64,000 nt of DNA from assembly GCA_043101845.1 (NCBI GenBank), contig JBICHN010000011.1, forward strand, positions 1,798,001 to 1,862,000, given 5' to 3'. Source of the DNA: JBICHN01 sp043101845 (GTDB taxonomy: Bacteria > Planctomycetota > Phycisphaerae > Phycisphaerales > UBA5793). The notes beneath the pieces were generated by a model that worked only from the letters and a program-made list of their open reading frames with translations, made no database searches and was not told the origin of the DNA. The translations under genes and the position numbers were made by a program. The stretch's first letter is position 1; each line of letters begins with the position of its first letter. This document shows, piece by piece, positions 8,636 through 18,891 of this stretch.

Positions 8636-10105
8636 TCATTCCTGTGCGAGGCTTCGCTCGGAATCGGGAACATATTCCGACCCCCGCGTGAACGCCGTCT
8701 GTCCGACGGGCATGACATCCTCGAACATGCCCTTCTTCGGCGCCGAACGACGCGAGAGAACGGCGCCGAAGATAATGAGCGAGTAGAAACCGAAGAGCAC
8801 AACGCCGATCGCGGTGAGGACAATCTGCGTGATGACCTGCACCGCCGGAACCTCGCCGGTGAGGTGCGCGACATTCGGCGTGACGCCCTGATAATCGGCG
8901 GTCGGCTTGATGAGCACGAGCCACAGGGCGGCGCCTACCCAGAGCGCAAGGCTGATGGGGAGCAGCGCCTTGACGCACCCATGCATAACCTGATCGATGC
9001 GGATCCGTGGCAAGGTCCACCGAATCCACATATGCAGGAAGACGACGAGCAGGGCCTTTCCAATGAGCCAGCTCATCCCGTACATATTCAGGATGGCGAT
9101 TCCAAAGGCCCCGCCGAGAAGCCCGTCGCCCTCTGGCGTCATCGCGACGGCCATCTCCGACCATGAGCCTTCGAGGAAGAGCTGCCCCGTGAGGTACATC
9201 TCGCCAACCCAAACCGGGTCGTAGCCAAGCAATGCATAGATCGGATCAATCGGGCCGAGCGGACTGTTCCATCCGCCGAGGAACAGGATCGCCTGAATGC
9301 ACCCGATCACGAACATGCCTGAGTACTCGGCGAAGAAGAAGAAGCTCCACCGCAGGCCGGAGTACTCCGTGTGAAATCCGGCGACCAATTCCGATTCCGA
9401 TTCGGGAAGATCGAACGGCGCCCGTTTGGCGGAGGCGAGGCTCGCGACGAAGTAGATGAAGAATGCCGCGAAGAGGAACGGGTTGTGGTAGATGAACCAG
9501 GTGTGAAGCCCGCCACCCTGCAGAAAGCTGAGCTCGACGAGGTTGAGCGAGCCCGCGATCATGACGCCGGTGAGAATGGCGACGCCGAGCGGAATCTCGT
9601 AGCTCACCATCTGGCACGCTTCGCGCATAGCGCCGTAGATCGCCCACTTCGAGTTGCTCGCCCAGCCCGAAAGAATGACGCCGGTGATTTCGAGGCTGAG
9701 CACGGCGAGCAGATAGAGCACGCCGACATTCAGCGCGTCTTCAAAGACAAACTGGGGTCCGAAGGGGATGGCCAGAAACGCTGCGAAGACCGGGGCGAAC
9801 GCGAGATAGGGCGCGAGACGGAAAAGGAAGTGGTCGGCGCCCTGCGGCACGATGTCTTCCTTGCAGAGCAGTTTGACGCCGTCGGCCAGAGACTGGAACA
9901 GTCCAAACGGACCGACATGCTTCGGGCCGAGCCGCCCCTGAATATGGCCGGCGACTTTACGCTCGGCCCAGATGCTCAGCATGGCCAGCACGCTGATCGC
10001 GGGAAGGAAGACCGTCGCGACGATCATCGTCTTAATGAGCGCGATGGCGACCCACTGGCTGACGCCGAAGGAGTCCGAAAGGATGCTGGCGATGTCGGCG
10101 ATCAT
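8636..10105 (-). CDS. nuoH: NADH-quinone oxidoreductase subunit H
   Basis: This is the membrane subunit of complex I at the quinone site. Signatures include AERKVAGHIQGRLGPKHVGP, FQSLADGVKLLCKEDIVP, FDLPESESELVAGFHTEYSG and RWTLPRIRIDQ. At 489 aa it is longer than the usual 320-430; the extra length lies in a segment after GGWNSP and in the C-terminal tail (SRRSAPKKGMFEDV onward). I start at MIADIASIL (10105); the frame stays open for 76 more codons upstream, but those are Arg-rich and non-coding in character. No other nuo gene is adjacent. Confidence 0.93.
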   Translation of the reverse strand: MIADIASILSDSFGVSQWVAIALIKTMIVATVFLPAISVLAMLSIWAERKVAGHIQGRLGPKHVGPFGLFQSLADGVKLLCKEDIVPQGADHFLFRLAPYLAFAPVFAAFLAIPFGPQFVFEDALNVGVLYLLAVLSLEITGVILSGWASNSKWAIYGAMREACQMVSYEIPLGVAILTGVMIAGSLNLVELSFLQGGGLHTWFIYHNPFLFAAFFIYFVASLASAKRAPFDLPESESELVAGFHTEYSGLRWSFFFFAEYSGMFVIGCIQAILFLGGWNSPLGPIDPIYALLGYDPVWVGEMYLTGQLFLEGSWSEMAVAMTPEGDGLLGGAFGIAILNMYGMSWLIGKALLVVFLHMWIRWTLPRIRIDQVMHGCVKALLPISLALWVGAALWLVLIKPTADYQGVTPNVAHLTGEVPAVQVITQIVLTAIGVVLFGFYSLIIFGAVLSRRSAPKKGMFEDVMPVGQTAFTRGSEYVPDSERSLAQE

Positions 10106-10343
10106 GGCGATTCGTAGCTCCGTCCGTGAATCGTGGCGGCATGGTAGGGTCCGGGATGAACAGCGGCAAAGGCGCCGGAACCCCCGATTCCGCGCATCCG
10201 GAGAGGCATGGACGACCCGTCTCAACCCCGGGACGACGCCTGTACAATTGCCCTGGAGTCGCCGCCGGTTCGATTCGGAACCGGGTCGACGACCTCTGCG
10301 GATAGTGGGCCATGCCCCCGCTGGTCCGAGCAAGGAGCTCTCG

Positions 10344-11309
10344 ATGCACGCACGCTCGCGAATCGCTCGACACCCACTCGCCCTCCTGATGCTCGGATGC
10401 GCCGCGCTCGGAATGCTCGCGGGTGTCGCACACGCCCAGAACTCGGGCGGCTCGTCGTTGACCTTCCGACTCGATCATGACCCGGCTCCGAAGGCGGCGC
10501 CCGTCGTTCACGACCAGAAGTCGCGCGCTGAGATTATCGCCCAGCGCGAGTATGAACGGCAGATCCGCAAGATCCGAGCCCGCTATCTCGGCTCGAAGAA
10601 GTTCGAGCCCGATCGCGAGCGCGGCCTTCGGGAACTCGAGCAGTTCACCGACCCCGTCGCCGTCGAGCCATTGCTCGAAGTACTCCGGGATGAACAGGAG
10701 GATGTCCGCAGCTGGTTACTAGATCACATTCGGGGGCGGATCGACCGCGAGTACGGCCAGGCGACCCTCGCGTATCTCTCGATTTATGACGACGATACCT
10801 GGCTCCGCGAGGAATCCCGCGCGCGTCTCGCCCAGCCGGCGACCGACCGGACGAAGTGGGTCGTCCGGACCTCGCTGCGATCTCCGAACAACAATGTCGT
10901 CAACAATGCGGCGCTGACCGTTGGTCAACTCAAACTCGCCGAGATGATTCCGCAGCTCATCACCGCGCAGGTCGGCGCGTCGGCGGGATCAACGAGCGGA
11001 AACGGCGACCTCGCGTGGATCCAGGTCGGAACCACGCGTTATTTCGTAAGCGATCTGCAGCCGGTGGTCGGCGACAATTCCGCCGGCTTCGACCCCACGC
11101 TCAGCCCGCTTCGCGAAGGCACCGTCATGGTGATCCAGGACGCGATCGTGGAGTTTCGGCGCTGGCCGGTGCACAACACACTCGTCGGGCTCGTCGAGGA
11201 CGACTACGGCCGCCGCGTCGACTATGGCTTCGATGTCGATCGATGGAAGCAGTGGTATGAGGACGAGTATCTGCCGCAGAAGAATCCGACCGCAGTCGCC
11301 GACGGCTGA
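10344..11309 (+). CDS. Secreted protein with possible HEAT-like alpha-helical repeats
   Basis: The ATG has AAGGAG 6 nt upstream and opens a signal peptide (HPLALLMLGCAALGMLAGVAHAQ). The mature part starts with a charged coiled segment (AEIIAQREYERQIRKIRARY). Helical units follow that resemble HEAT-type repeats (DPVAVEPLLEVLRDEQEDVR, NVVNNAALTVGQLKLAEMIP). The C-terminus contains RRWPVHNTLVGLV and YGFDVDRWKQWYEDEYLPQ. Function is unknown. It is divergent from nuoH across 238 bp, where TACAAT at about 10243 is a possible -10 box. Confidence 0.7.
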   Translation: MHARSRIARHPLALLMLGCAALGMLAGVAHAQNSGGSSLTFRLDHDPAPKAAPVVHDQKSRAEIIAQREYERQIRKIRARYLGSKKFEPDRERGLRELEQFTDPVAVEPLLEVLRDEQEDVRSWLLDHIRGRIDREYGQATLAYLSIYDDDTWLREESRARLAQPATDRTKWVVRTSLRSPNNNVVNNAALTVGQLKLAEMIPQLITAQVGASAGSTSGNGDLAWIQVGTTRYFVSDLQPVVGDNSAGFDPTLSPLREGTVMVIQDAIVEFRRWPVHNTLVGLVEDDYGRRVDYGFDVDRWKQWYEDEYLPQKNPTAVADG

Positions 11310-11328
11310 CCACTCGGTCGCATGAAAT

Positions 11329-11856
11329 TCAGGTGGGCACGCTGTCGAGCGGCAGCCGCGTCTCTTCCTTGCAAGTGTTGAGCACGAAGGTCGTACGGAT
11401 TCGGCCTACGCCCTTGATGGCGGAGAGCTTGTTCGTGACGAATCGTTCGTACTCCGCCATGTCGGCGACGACCACTTTCAGAATGAAATCCTCTTCCCCC
11501 GCGGTGTGCCAGCAGGCGAGCACCTCGTCGAGTTCAATCAGCTTGGCGCGCACCTGTTTGAGCGGCTGGCGGCCGTGCTCGCGCAAGGAGAGATGAACGA
11601 TCGCCGCGGTCGTCTTGTTGACTGAGGCGGGGTCGACGAGCGCGGTGTAGCCACGAATGACTCCCCGACGCTCGAGCTTCTTGACCCGTTCGAGGGCGGT
11701 CGGCGGGCTCACGCCGACGCGTTTGGCGAGGTCGGCGTTCGTGATCTTCGAGTTGCGCTGAAGAATGGCGAGGATCGACCGGTCCGTCTCGTCGAGCCGA
11801 CCGGTCTCAGCGGCGGTGCTTGAGGCGGATTCGAACGCGTCCGTATTCGGCGCCAT
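11329..11856 (-). CDS. Lrp/AsnC-family transcriptional regulator
   Basis: An N-terminal winged helix-turn-helix (LDETDRSILAILQRNSKITN, DLAKRVGVSPPTALERVKKL) is followed by the RAM/ligand domain (SLREHGRQPLKQVRAKLIEL, CWHTAGEEDFILKVVVADM, VGRIRTTFVL). The length of 175 aa is slightly above the usual 150-165 because of an N-terminal extension. It is divergent from hpd over a gap with a near-perfect palindrome, so control of hpd and of itself is likely. An aromatic amino acid as the effector is inference. Confidence 0.9.
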   Translation of the reverse strand: MAPNTDAFESASSTAAETGRLDETDRSILAILQRNSKITNADLAKRVGVSPPTALERVKKLERRGVIRGYTALVDPASVNKTTAAIVHLSLREHGRQPLKQVRAKLIELDEVLACWHTAGEEDFILKVVVADMAEYERFVTNKLSAIKGVGRIRTTFVLNTCKEETRLPLDSVPT

Positions 11857-11917
11857 GCGGGTATCTCCTGAGGTATCCGAACTCTGTCTTTAGAATAGTC
11901 GGAATTCACCCTTCAAC

Positions 11918-11934
11918 TCCGAATATTATTCGGA
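11918..11934. promoter_or_regulatory. Palindromic operator between the Lrp-type regulator and hpd
   Basis: TCCGAATA and its exact reverse complement TATTCGGA flank one central T. A related degenerate site (GAATAGTCGGA, about 11893-11903) and a TCCGAA half-site (11876-11881) lie next to it. The spacing suits cooperative binding by a multimeric Lrp-type protein. The site is 62 bp from the regulator start and about 105 bp from hpd. Confidence 0.6.
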
Positions 11935-12038
11935 TATATGCGGTGGCGACAGAACTTGTCTCTGGACAATCCGCCTCGCGGGATTATCATGGGGTGTCGC
12001 CGAACGCCGGCGTCCGACCCTTAGCAGGAGGAGTTTCG

Positions 12039-13235
<1,197 letters not shown>

Positions 13236-13270
13236 TCCGCGAAGTGTATCGGTATTGGAATGAACTGAAC

Positions 13271-13303
13271 CGACTCCGGGCCCAGCCCGGAGTCGTTCTC
13301 ATT
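13271..13303 (+). terminator. Hairpin terminator after hpd
   Basis: An 11-bp perfect stem (CGACTCCGGGC / GCCCGGAGTCG) with a CCA loop is followed by TTCTCATT. It sits between hpd and the convergent propeller gene. Confidence 0.8.
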
Positions 13304-13309
13304 AACCGT

Positions 13310-14398
13310 TCACGGAACGGCGAGAATTCCGAACGCGTCCATCTCGAGCGTGCCCAGATAGAGCGATCCCTCGTGCTCTGTGACGGCGCTGATGGTCCAG
13401 ATGCGTTCACCTGTCGGATCCTGCAGGTTGTAGACGACTTCGCCGTCGGCGGTGACGCCGAGAATGAATCCGTGCCGTCGCGTCGCGGGCTGAGCCCAGG
13501 CGGGCGCACGCGCAAAGACCTCTCGTACGAATGGCCGGGGCCCGCACCAGTCGACGACTGCGTCACGCGGGCTGACGAGGGCAATCCAGTACACGCCGTT
13601 CGCGCCGGCGCTGATTCCGTCAGGGAATCCCGGCAGGTTTTCGATGAGCGTGTCCGTTTCTCCCGCCCGCTCACCGGAAAGCCACAGCCGTCGGGCGCGG
13701 TACGCGCCAGTCTCATTTACGACGAGAAATGATTCATCCGGCGCGAGCGCCACCCCGTTGGCGAAGTAGAGATCGTCAAGCAGCAGGCGCGTCTCAGCCG
13801 TGGTCGGGTCAAATGCGTACAGACGTCCGTGCGGCCGATGCTCGAGGAAGTCATAGATGTATTCATCGATCGCGAACTTCGTTGACGCGTCGGTAAAGTA
13901 GATCGTTCCGTCGCGGGCGACGGTGACATCATCCGTGAATCGAAACAATTCATTCCCGAAACGATCCGCCAGTGTCACGAGCGTCTCCGTCTCGAGATCG
14001 AATCGGAGAAGCCCACGCCAGGCGTCGGCGATGACGAGGCGCCCATCCGGATCGAACGCGAGTCCGAGTGGTCTGCCCTGAGTGTTGACGATCTCGACGG
14101 GCGCCGAATCATCATGCGGGAAGCGCATGACGCGGCCGTCCTCGTACCCCGCAAAGGCGCCCCAATGCGGATGAACGGCGACCGTTTCCGGTCCGCGACC
14201 GACGCCAACGCCCATGAGTCGGGCGTCGGCCAGATCTGTGTTGAGGTCGAACACCCCTTCGAGCGCCGGCGCTGCCGGAGGGTTCCACCCGACGGGGTCG
14301 ATTGGTGTCGGCCACGCCAGAAAGTAGGTCACCAGGACCAGCAGGCCGGCGAGCGCGATGCGCAGAACCCAACGCCTCTTCCTGACCGGTTTCGCCAC
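13310..14398 (-). CDS. Membrane-anchored SMP-30/strictosidine-synthase-like six-bladed propeller (APMAP type)
   Basis: A single N-terminal membrane anchor (RIALAGLLVLVTYFLAWP) precedes a six-bladed propeller of the gluconolactonase/strictosidine synthase/paraoxonase group. Family motifs are GRPLGLAFDPDGRLVIADAW, DDVTVARDGTIYFTDASTKF, FANGVALAPDESFLVVNETG and LPGFPDGIS. The APMAP-like subgroup matches in length and in the TDASTKF element. It is probably a calcium-dependent hydrolase or esterase facing the periplasm; the substrate is unknown. It is convergent with hpd. Confidence 0.85.
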   Translation of the reverse strand: MAKPVRKRRWVLRIALAGLLVLVTYFLAWPTPIDPVGWNPPAAPALEGVFDLNTDLADARLMGVGVGRGPETVAVHPHWGAFAGYEDGRVMRFPHDDSAPVEIVNTQGRPLGLAFDPDGRLVIADAWRGLLRFDLETETLVTLADRFGNELFRFTDDVTVARDGTIYFTDASTKFAIDEYIYDFLEHRPHGRLYAFDPTTAETRLLLDDLYFANGVALAPDESFLVVNETGAYRARRLWLSGERAGETDTLIENLPGFPDGISAGANGVYWIALVSPRDAVVDWCGPRPFVREVFARAPAWAQPATRRHGFILGVTADGEVVYNLQDPTGERIWTISAVTEHEGSLYLGTLEMDAFGILAVP

Positions 14399-14472
14399 AA
14401 CGGATCCTTATCGCCGCAGGAACAAGAGTGCGACGATAGCGTTCGCGGGCCCGGCTCGACAAGCTCGGAAAG

Positions 14473-15162
14473 TCAGCGTCTGCCGCCGATAAGCCCGGAT
14501 CGAAGCAGGTAGTAGAGGAGCGTGAGTATCGCGGTCAGCGTCGCGGCGACATAGGTCATCGCCGCGGCGTTGAGCACTCGCGACACTTCCTTCCGTTCCT
14601 CAGGCATGATGATGCCCGCTTCGACAAGTTCACGCTTCGCCCGCGCGCTCGCGTTGAACTCAACCGGCAGGTTCACGAGTTGAAAGAAGACTACACCGGA
14701 GAAGAGCGCGATCCCGGCGATCAGAAGCGGCTTGAGCGCGAAGATCAGGCCGAGAAAGAACAGGCCGAACGACAGGTTGCTCCCGAGTCCGGCGACCGGC
14801 ACGACCGCGTTGCGGATCGTCAACGGCGCATAGTTCTGGGCGTCCTGCAACGCGTGCCCCGCTTCATGCGCGGCGATGCCGACGGAAGCGAGCGAACGAC
14901 CACGGTGCACTTCCGGACTCAGCCGGAGCACTTTCTTTCGCGGATCATAGTGATCGCTGAGAAACCCCTGTGCCGCCTCGACTCCCACTTCACGCAGTCC
15001 CGCTCGATCGAGAAGCCGGCGGGCCGCCTCGGCGCCGGTGAGGCCTGAATGCGCGCGGACCCGACTCGCACGCGCGTACGCCGACTTGACCGACAACTGC
15101 GCCCAGAGCGCGAGGAGCAGCCCCGGCGCCAGAATGACGAGGTACAACCAGTCGAACCACAT
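14473..15162 (-). CDS. YugP-type membrane zinc metallopeptidase
   Basis: The 229-aa protein has an N-terminal membrane segment (WLYLVILAPGLLLALWAQ), the zinc motif HEAGH in VGIAAHEAGHALQ, a preceding DHYDPRKKVLRLSPEVH element, and two or three C-terminal hydrophobic segments. This is the layout of the YugP/Zn_peptidase_2 family, and the length is normal. The physiological substrate is not known. It stands alone between genes on the same strand. Confidence 0.9.
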   Translation of the reverse strand: MWFDWLYLVILAPGLLLALWAQLSVKSAYARASRVRAHSGLTGAEAARRLLDRAGLREVGVEAAQGFLSDHYDPRKKVLRLSPEVHRGRSLASVGIAAHEAGHALQDAQNYAPLTIRNAVVPVAGLGSNLSFGLFFLGLIFALKPLLIAGIALFSGVVFFQLVNLPVEFNASARAKRELVEAGIIMPEERKEVSRVLNAAAMTYVAATLTAILTLLYYLLRSGLIGGRR

Positions 15163-15280
15163 GTGTGAAGCATCCCTCTCGAGGTCGGATCCTGCGCGTC
15201 CGGACCTTTACTCGTAACAGTACGCGCGATCTTTCGGACGATGTGGTCGGGGAACCGCCGCATTACTTCCGCTCAAGGGC

Positions 15281-17599
15281 TCACGGCGTGGGGAGAGATT
15301 CCGCGGAATCGATGAAGAGGCCGTGAACGCTCGAGTTCTCGGGGTTCTTCTCATTCGGGGCGCCGGTGGCTTGGATGACATTGTTCGTGCGGTCTCCGCG
15401 CGAATAGAGGTCATGGCCGCCGCCGAGATCGAGCAGGACAGACCAGCTGTAACACCCGGTTGCGTCAAAGTGGTAGCGATCGCCGCCCGACTGCCCCATT
15501 GTGGCCCCTCCGGGCGCCGAGTAGCGGTCATCGCCGTCGAGGTCGACCAGCCAGGCGATCGCCTGCTGGGACGCTCCTCCCTGCGCGAGGCCGTCGGCCT
15601 GGTAGCTGTCGTTTCCGCCCCGGTCGATGAGCAATGTTGAGCAGACATCCCATGAACCGCTCTGACTCGCCGCGGTCATGCTCCAATACGTGTCGTCGCC
15701 ACCGTCGTCAGCGAGGATTCCGATCGCCTGGTGCGCGGCGAACGCCTGGCCGTAACGATTGCCGTAATAGAGGTCGCGGCCTGACCGGTCATAGAGCACC
15801 CCCATCGCCCAGTAGTAAGCCCCGCCCTGGCTGAACTCACCCGCCTCGTAGCGGTCGGCGCCCGCAAGATCGGCGAGGAGGCCGATCCCTCCGGTGTCGT
15901 ACCCGCGGATTCCGAATCCCACTCCCTGACTCACGCCAACGAAGACCGCGTCCGTTCCGTAAACCGAGCCGGACGGGCCGTTCGCACGGTAGAGGTCGCG
16001 GCCGTTCGCATCGATGAGGAAGCCGAATCCGCGCGGGCCGCCGATCGCCTGTGAGAATCGGTGCGACTCGTACAAATCACTTCCATCGCCGAGATCGAGG
16101 ACGCCGCCGACGCCGTAGAACGCGGCGCCCACCGACCAGACCTCACCGGTATACCGATCCGCGCCCGCGTGGTCGACGAGCAGACCGACCCCCATCAGGC
16201 CGGCGCCGACGCCGGCGAGGTCGCCGCCGTATCGATCAGAGCCCGCGAGATCGACCAGTACGCTCACTCCGAGCAGGCCGCGTGCGGGATTGTTCTGGTA
16301 TGAATCGTTTCCGGCGAAATCGATCACGAGTTGTGTCGCGGGCCGGTCACCGTCCGCGTAGTGGTAATCATCGGATCCACCCGGATCGACGACGACCGCT
16401 AGGCGCGACAGGTCGTATCGATTCGCATCAGGTCCGCCGAGCACGATCCATCCTTGTGGGGTTTCGAGCGCCGCCACGATCGAACCTTCGATGGAATCGG
16501 CGAGTTGTTCGGGGACCTCTCTCGTATCGTCGCCCCAGGCCGGAACGCCGTGCGGCATCAACGCCGGGCTGAATGACGAAGCACTGTTGAACAGCGCATC
16601 AAAGTCGATTCGTCCGCTCGAGTTGAGTGTGCGAATGAGGTCAGACACTTCGGGATGGGAGTTGATGTAGAAGCCGTTCGAGACGAACTCGGCGATCTCC
16701 GGCATGCGTGTGCGGGCACGATCGTGGTCGTCGATCTCCCATTCGGCGAATGCGTTTTGGAGCGCCGTGTCGCTGCGGCGAAGCATGATTGTCAAGCGGT
16801 TCAGCAGCGGCTCCGCATCCGTCAGGTCGAGCGGCGCTTCCAGGGGCGGCGGCGTCGCGTCGAGGTTCCGCGCGGCTTCACGGAGGATGAGTTGCGGATC
16901 CTCTACGACTTCATCAAGCGATGAGGTGATCGACTCCTGCAGTACATCGAGTCGAGTCGGTTCAACAAACGCGGCGGCGACCCGCGACAACATGTTCGCG
17001 CCGTACGACCGATCAAGCGATTCACGGAAGTACTGCCGCAGGCATTCAATCGCCTCGTGCTGTTCGTGCGCGTTGGCTTGCTCGAACACAACCGTTTCAA
17101 GCGCGGTCGGTTGGTCCGCTTCGCCCGTGAGATGGCTCAGATTGGGACGATCCCCTGCATCGATGACTTCACCCACGGGGCCGATCCATGCCGCACGGTC
17201 GGCAAGCGTCACGCGGATCTCCACCTCTTCCGTACCCACGCCGGGTGTGGGAACGGACGCGGACGCGTCTCCCTGCGTGCGTCGGACGAGAAGCGTGATC
17301 TCCTCATTCGCCGATCGATTTGCGATCAGGTCGTCGAGGTGATCAGGCGACTCCACACGAACGCCGTCGACCTGAAGCAGTATGTCGCCTCGGTCGATCC
17401 GGGGACTCGTCTGCCCCGTTCCCTCGAGTGGACCCGGATAGATCCACCCCACGATCACGCCCTCGGCTTCGGGGACTTCGCGTGTCGCGAGACCGAGGTA
17501 GGCTCGTTCGTCGGCGTCTGCAGTCGAGTGGAGCAGGCTCGTCGCCAACGCTATCGAGAGGAGGAAGAGAATCCGGGCCGTCGAGGAGGTATGAATCAT
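15281..17599 (-). CDS. Secreted PDZ-domain protein with about 13 D-x-Y solenoid-like repeats
   Basis: A signal peptide (ILFLLSIALATSLLHSTADA) leads into a PDZ-like domain (about residues 30-110; GVIVGWIYPGPLEG, IDRGDILLQVDGVRVESPDHL). A helical region of unknown family (about 150-370) follows. Residues 400-745 hold repeats of the form L-x-D-x-x-G-x-D-x-Y. The repeat Tyr residues are at 412, 434, 457, 483, 510, 537, 583, 611, 638, 666, 693, 709 and 732, so most steps are 22-28 residues. Segments between repeats are Gly-rich and often contain SQG or AQG. The Asp/Gly pattern recalls calcium-binding beta-rolls but is not the RTX nonapeptide. Function is unknown. Confidence 0.8.
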   Translation of the reverse strand: MIHTSSTARILFLLSIALATSLLHSTADADERAYLGLATREVPEAEGVIVGWIYPGPLEGTGQTSPRIDRGDILLQVDGVRVESPDHLDDLIANRSANEEITLLVRRTQGDASASVPTPGVGTEEVEIRVTLADRAAWIGPVGEVIDAGDRPNLSHLTGEADQPTALETVVFEQANAHEQHEAIECLRQYFRESLDRSYGANMLSRVAAAFVEPTRLDVLQESITSSLDEVVEDPQLILREAARNLDATPPPLEAPLDLTDAEPLLNRLTIMLRRSDTALQNAFAEWEIDDHDRARTRMPEIAEFVSNGFYINSHPEVSDLIRTLNSSGRIDFDALFNSASSFSPALMPHGVPAWGDDTREVPEQLADSIEGSIVAALETPQGWIVLGGPDANRYDLSRLAVVVDPGGSDDYHYADGDRPATQLVIDFAGNDSYQNNPARGLLGVSVLVDLAGSDRYGGDLAGVGAGLMGVGLLVDHAGADRYTGEVWSVGAAFYGVGGVLDLGDGSDLYESHRFSQAIGGPRGFGFLIDANGRDLYRANGPSGSVYGTDAVFVGVSQGVGFGIRGYDTGGIGLLADLAGADRYEAGEFSQGGAYYWAMGVLYDRSGRDLYYGNRYGQAFAAHQAIGILADDGGDDTYWSMTAASQSGSWDVCSTLLIDRGGNDSYQADGLAQGGASQQAIAWLVDLDGDDRYSAPGGATMGQSGGDRYHFDATGCYSWSVLLDLGGGHDLYSRGDRTNNVIQATGAPNEKNPENSSVHGLFIDSAESLPTP

Positions 17600-17742
17600 G
17601 CCCGCATCGTAAGGTGACTATTCCAGGCGCTCCTCCGTCGAGCTACGAGAGGACGACGACCGGTAGCGGTCGATAGACTAAGGACCTCGGCGCCCGCGTG
17701 GCGGCGAACGACCGAACGAGCCTATGAAAGGACCGGCGTCGA

Positions 17743-18807
17743 ATGGCGGATGGTGGAACGAAGAAAGCGCTCATCACCGGAATCACCGGCCAGGACGGGT
17801 CGTATCTCGCGGAGTTGTTGCTCGACAAGGGGTACGAGGTTCACGGCATCATCCGCCGGTCGAGTTCATTCAATACGGACCGCATCGACCACCTCTACCG
17901 AGACCCGCACACGCAGAATGTGCGGCTCTTTCTTCACTACGGTGACCTCACGGACGCGAATGTGCTCTCGAAGCTTGTCGCGGAGATCGAGCCGGGAGAG
18001 GTCTACAACCTCGGCGCTCAGTCGCATGTGCGCGTTTCGTTCGACATGCCCCTCTACACCATCGACTCGGTGGCGACCGGCGCCGCGAAGCTGCTCGAAG
18101 CGGTGCGTGATCATCAGCAGCGAACCGGACGCGAGGTCCGGTATTACCAGGCGTCAAGTTCGGAGATGTTCGGACTTGTACAGGAGGTGCCGCAGACGGA
18201 ACGGACCCCCTTCTATCCGCGAAGCCCGTACGCTGCGGCGAAGGTCTTCGCTCACTGGCTCACCGTCAACTACCGTGAGTCGTATGACCTGCACGCGTCC
18301 TGCGGCATCCTGTTCAATCACGAGTCGCCCCGTCGCGGCGAGACTTTCGTGACCCGGAAGATCACTCGCGCGGTCGGCCGCATCAAGCACGGTCTGCAGA
18401 AGAAGCTCTATCTCGGCAACCTCGACGCCCAGCGCGACTGGGGATTTGCGGGCGACTATGTCGACGCGATGTGGCGGATGCTGCAACTCGACGATCCCGA
18501 CGACTTCGTCATCGCGACGGGAAAGATGATCTCCGTCCGTGAGTTCTGTGAAATGTGCTTCGCCGCGGTCGAACTCGACATGAATGACTTTGTCGAGATT
18601 GATCCGCGCTATTTTCGCCCGGCCGAAGTCGAGCAGTTACTCGGAGATCCTTCAAAGGCGCGGAAGACACTCGACTGGAAGCCCAAAGTGTCCGTGGAGC
18701 AACTTGCCCGGATGATGGTCGAGCATGATCTCGAACTCGCGGCTCGCGAGCGGACGCTGATTGACGCCGGACACTCGCTTCCCGAGATGATCGGCCACGA
18801 TCAGTGA
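17743..18807 (+). CDS. gmd: GDP-mannose 4,6-dehydratase
   Basis: It makes GDP-4-keto-6-deoxy-mannose, the precursor of GDP-fucose and GDP-rhamnose. Extended SDR features are complete: the nucleotide motif ITGITGQDGSYLAELLL, the catalytic SSSEMFG, the Y-x-x-x-K pair in SPYAAAKVFAH, and the family segments NHESPRRGETFVTRKIT and LGNLDAQRDWGFAGDYV. The 354-aa length is normal. A GAAAGGA ribosome site lies about 11 nt before ATG 17743. No GDP-fucose synthase gene is adjacent. Confidence 0.96.
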   Translation: MADGGTKKALITGITGQDGSYLAELLLDKGYEVHGIIRRSSSFNTDRIDHLYRDPHTQNVRLFLHYGDLTDANVLSKLVAEIEPGEVYNLGAQSHVRVSFDMPLYTIDSVATGAAKLLEAVRDHQQRTGREVRYYQASSSEMFGLVQEVPQTERTPFYPRSPYAAAKVFAHWLTVNYRESYDLHASCGILFNHESPRRGETFVTRKITRAVGRIKHGLQKKLYLGNLDAQRDWGFAGDYVDAMWRMLQLDDPDDFVIATGKMISVREFCEMCFAAVELDMNDFVEIDPRYFRPAEVEQLLGDPSKARKTLDWKPKVSVEQLARMMVEHDLELAARERTLIDAGHSLPEMIGHDQ

Positions 18808-18891
18808 TGAGACGATTCTTCGCGCTGAGATCTCAATCGTCGTTCCGGGGGACTGTTCAACGGCGACGCCGTCCGCTATGCTCCGTCCGTC

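Noticed and set aside
10106..10333. N-terminal extension of nuoH
   Set aside because: The extra 76 codons are Arg-rich and unlike NuoH. The family start is MIADIASIL at 10105.
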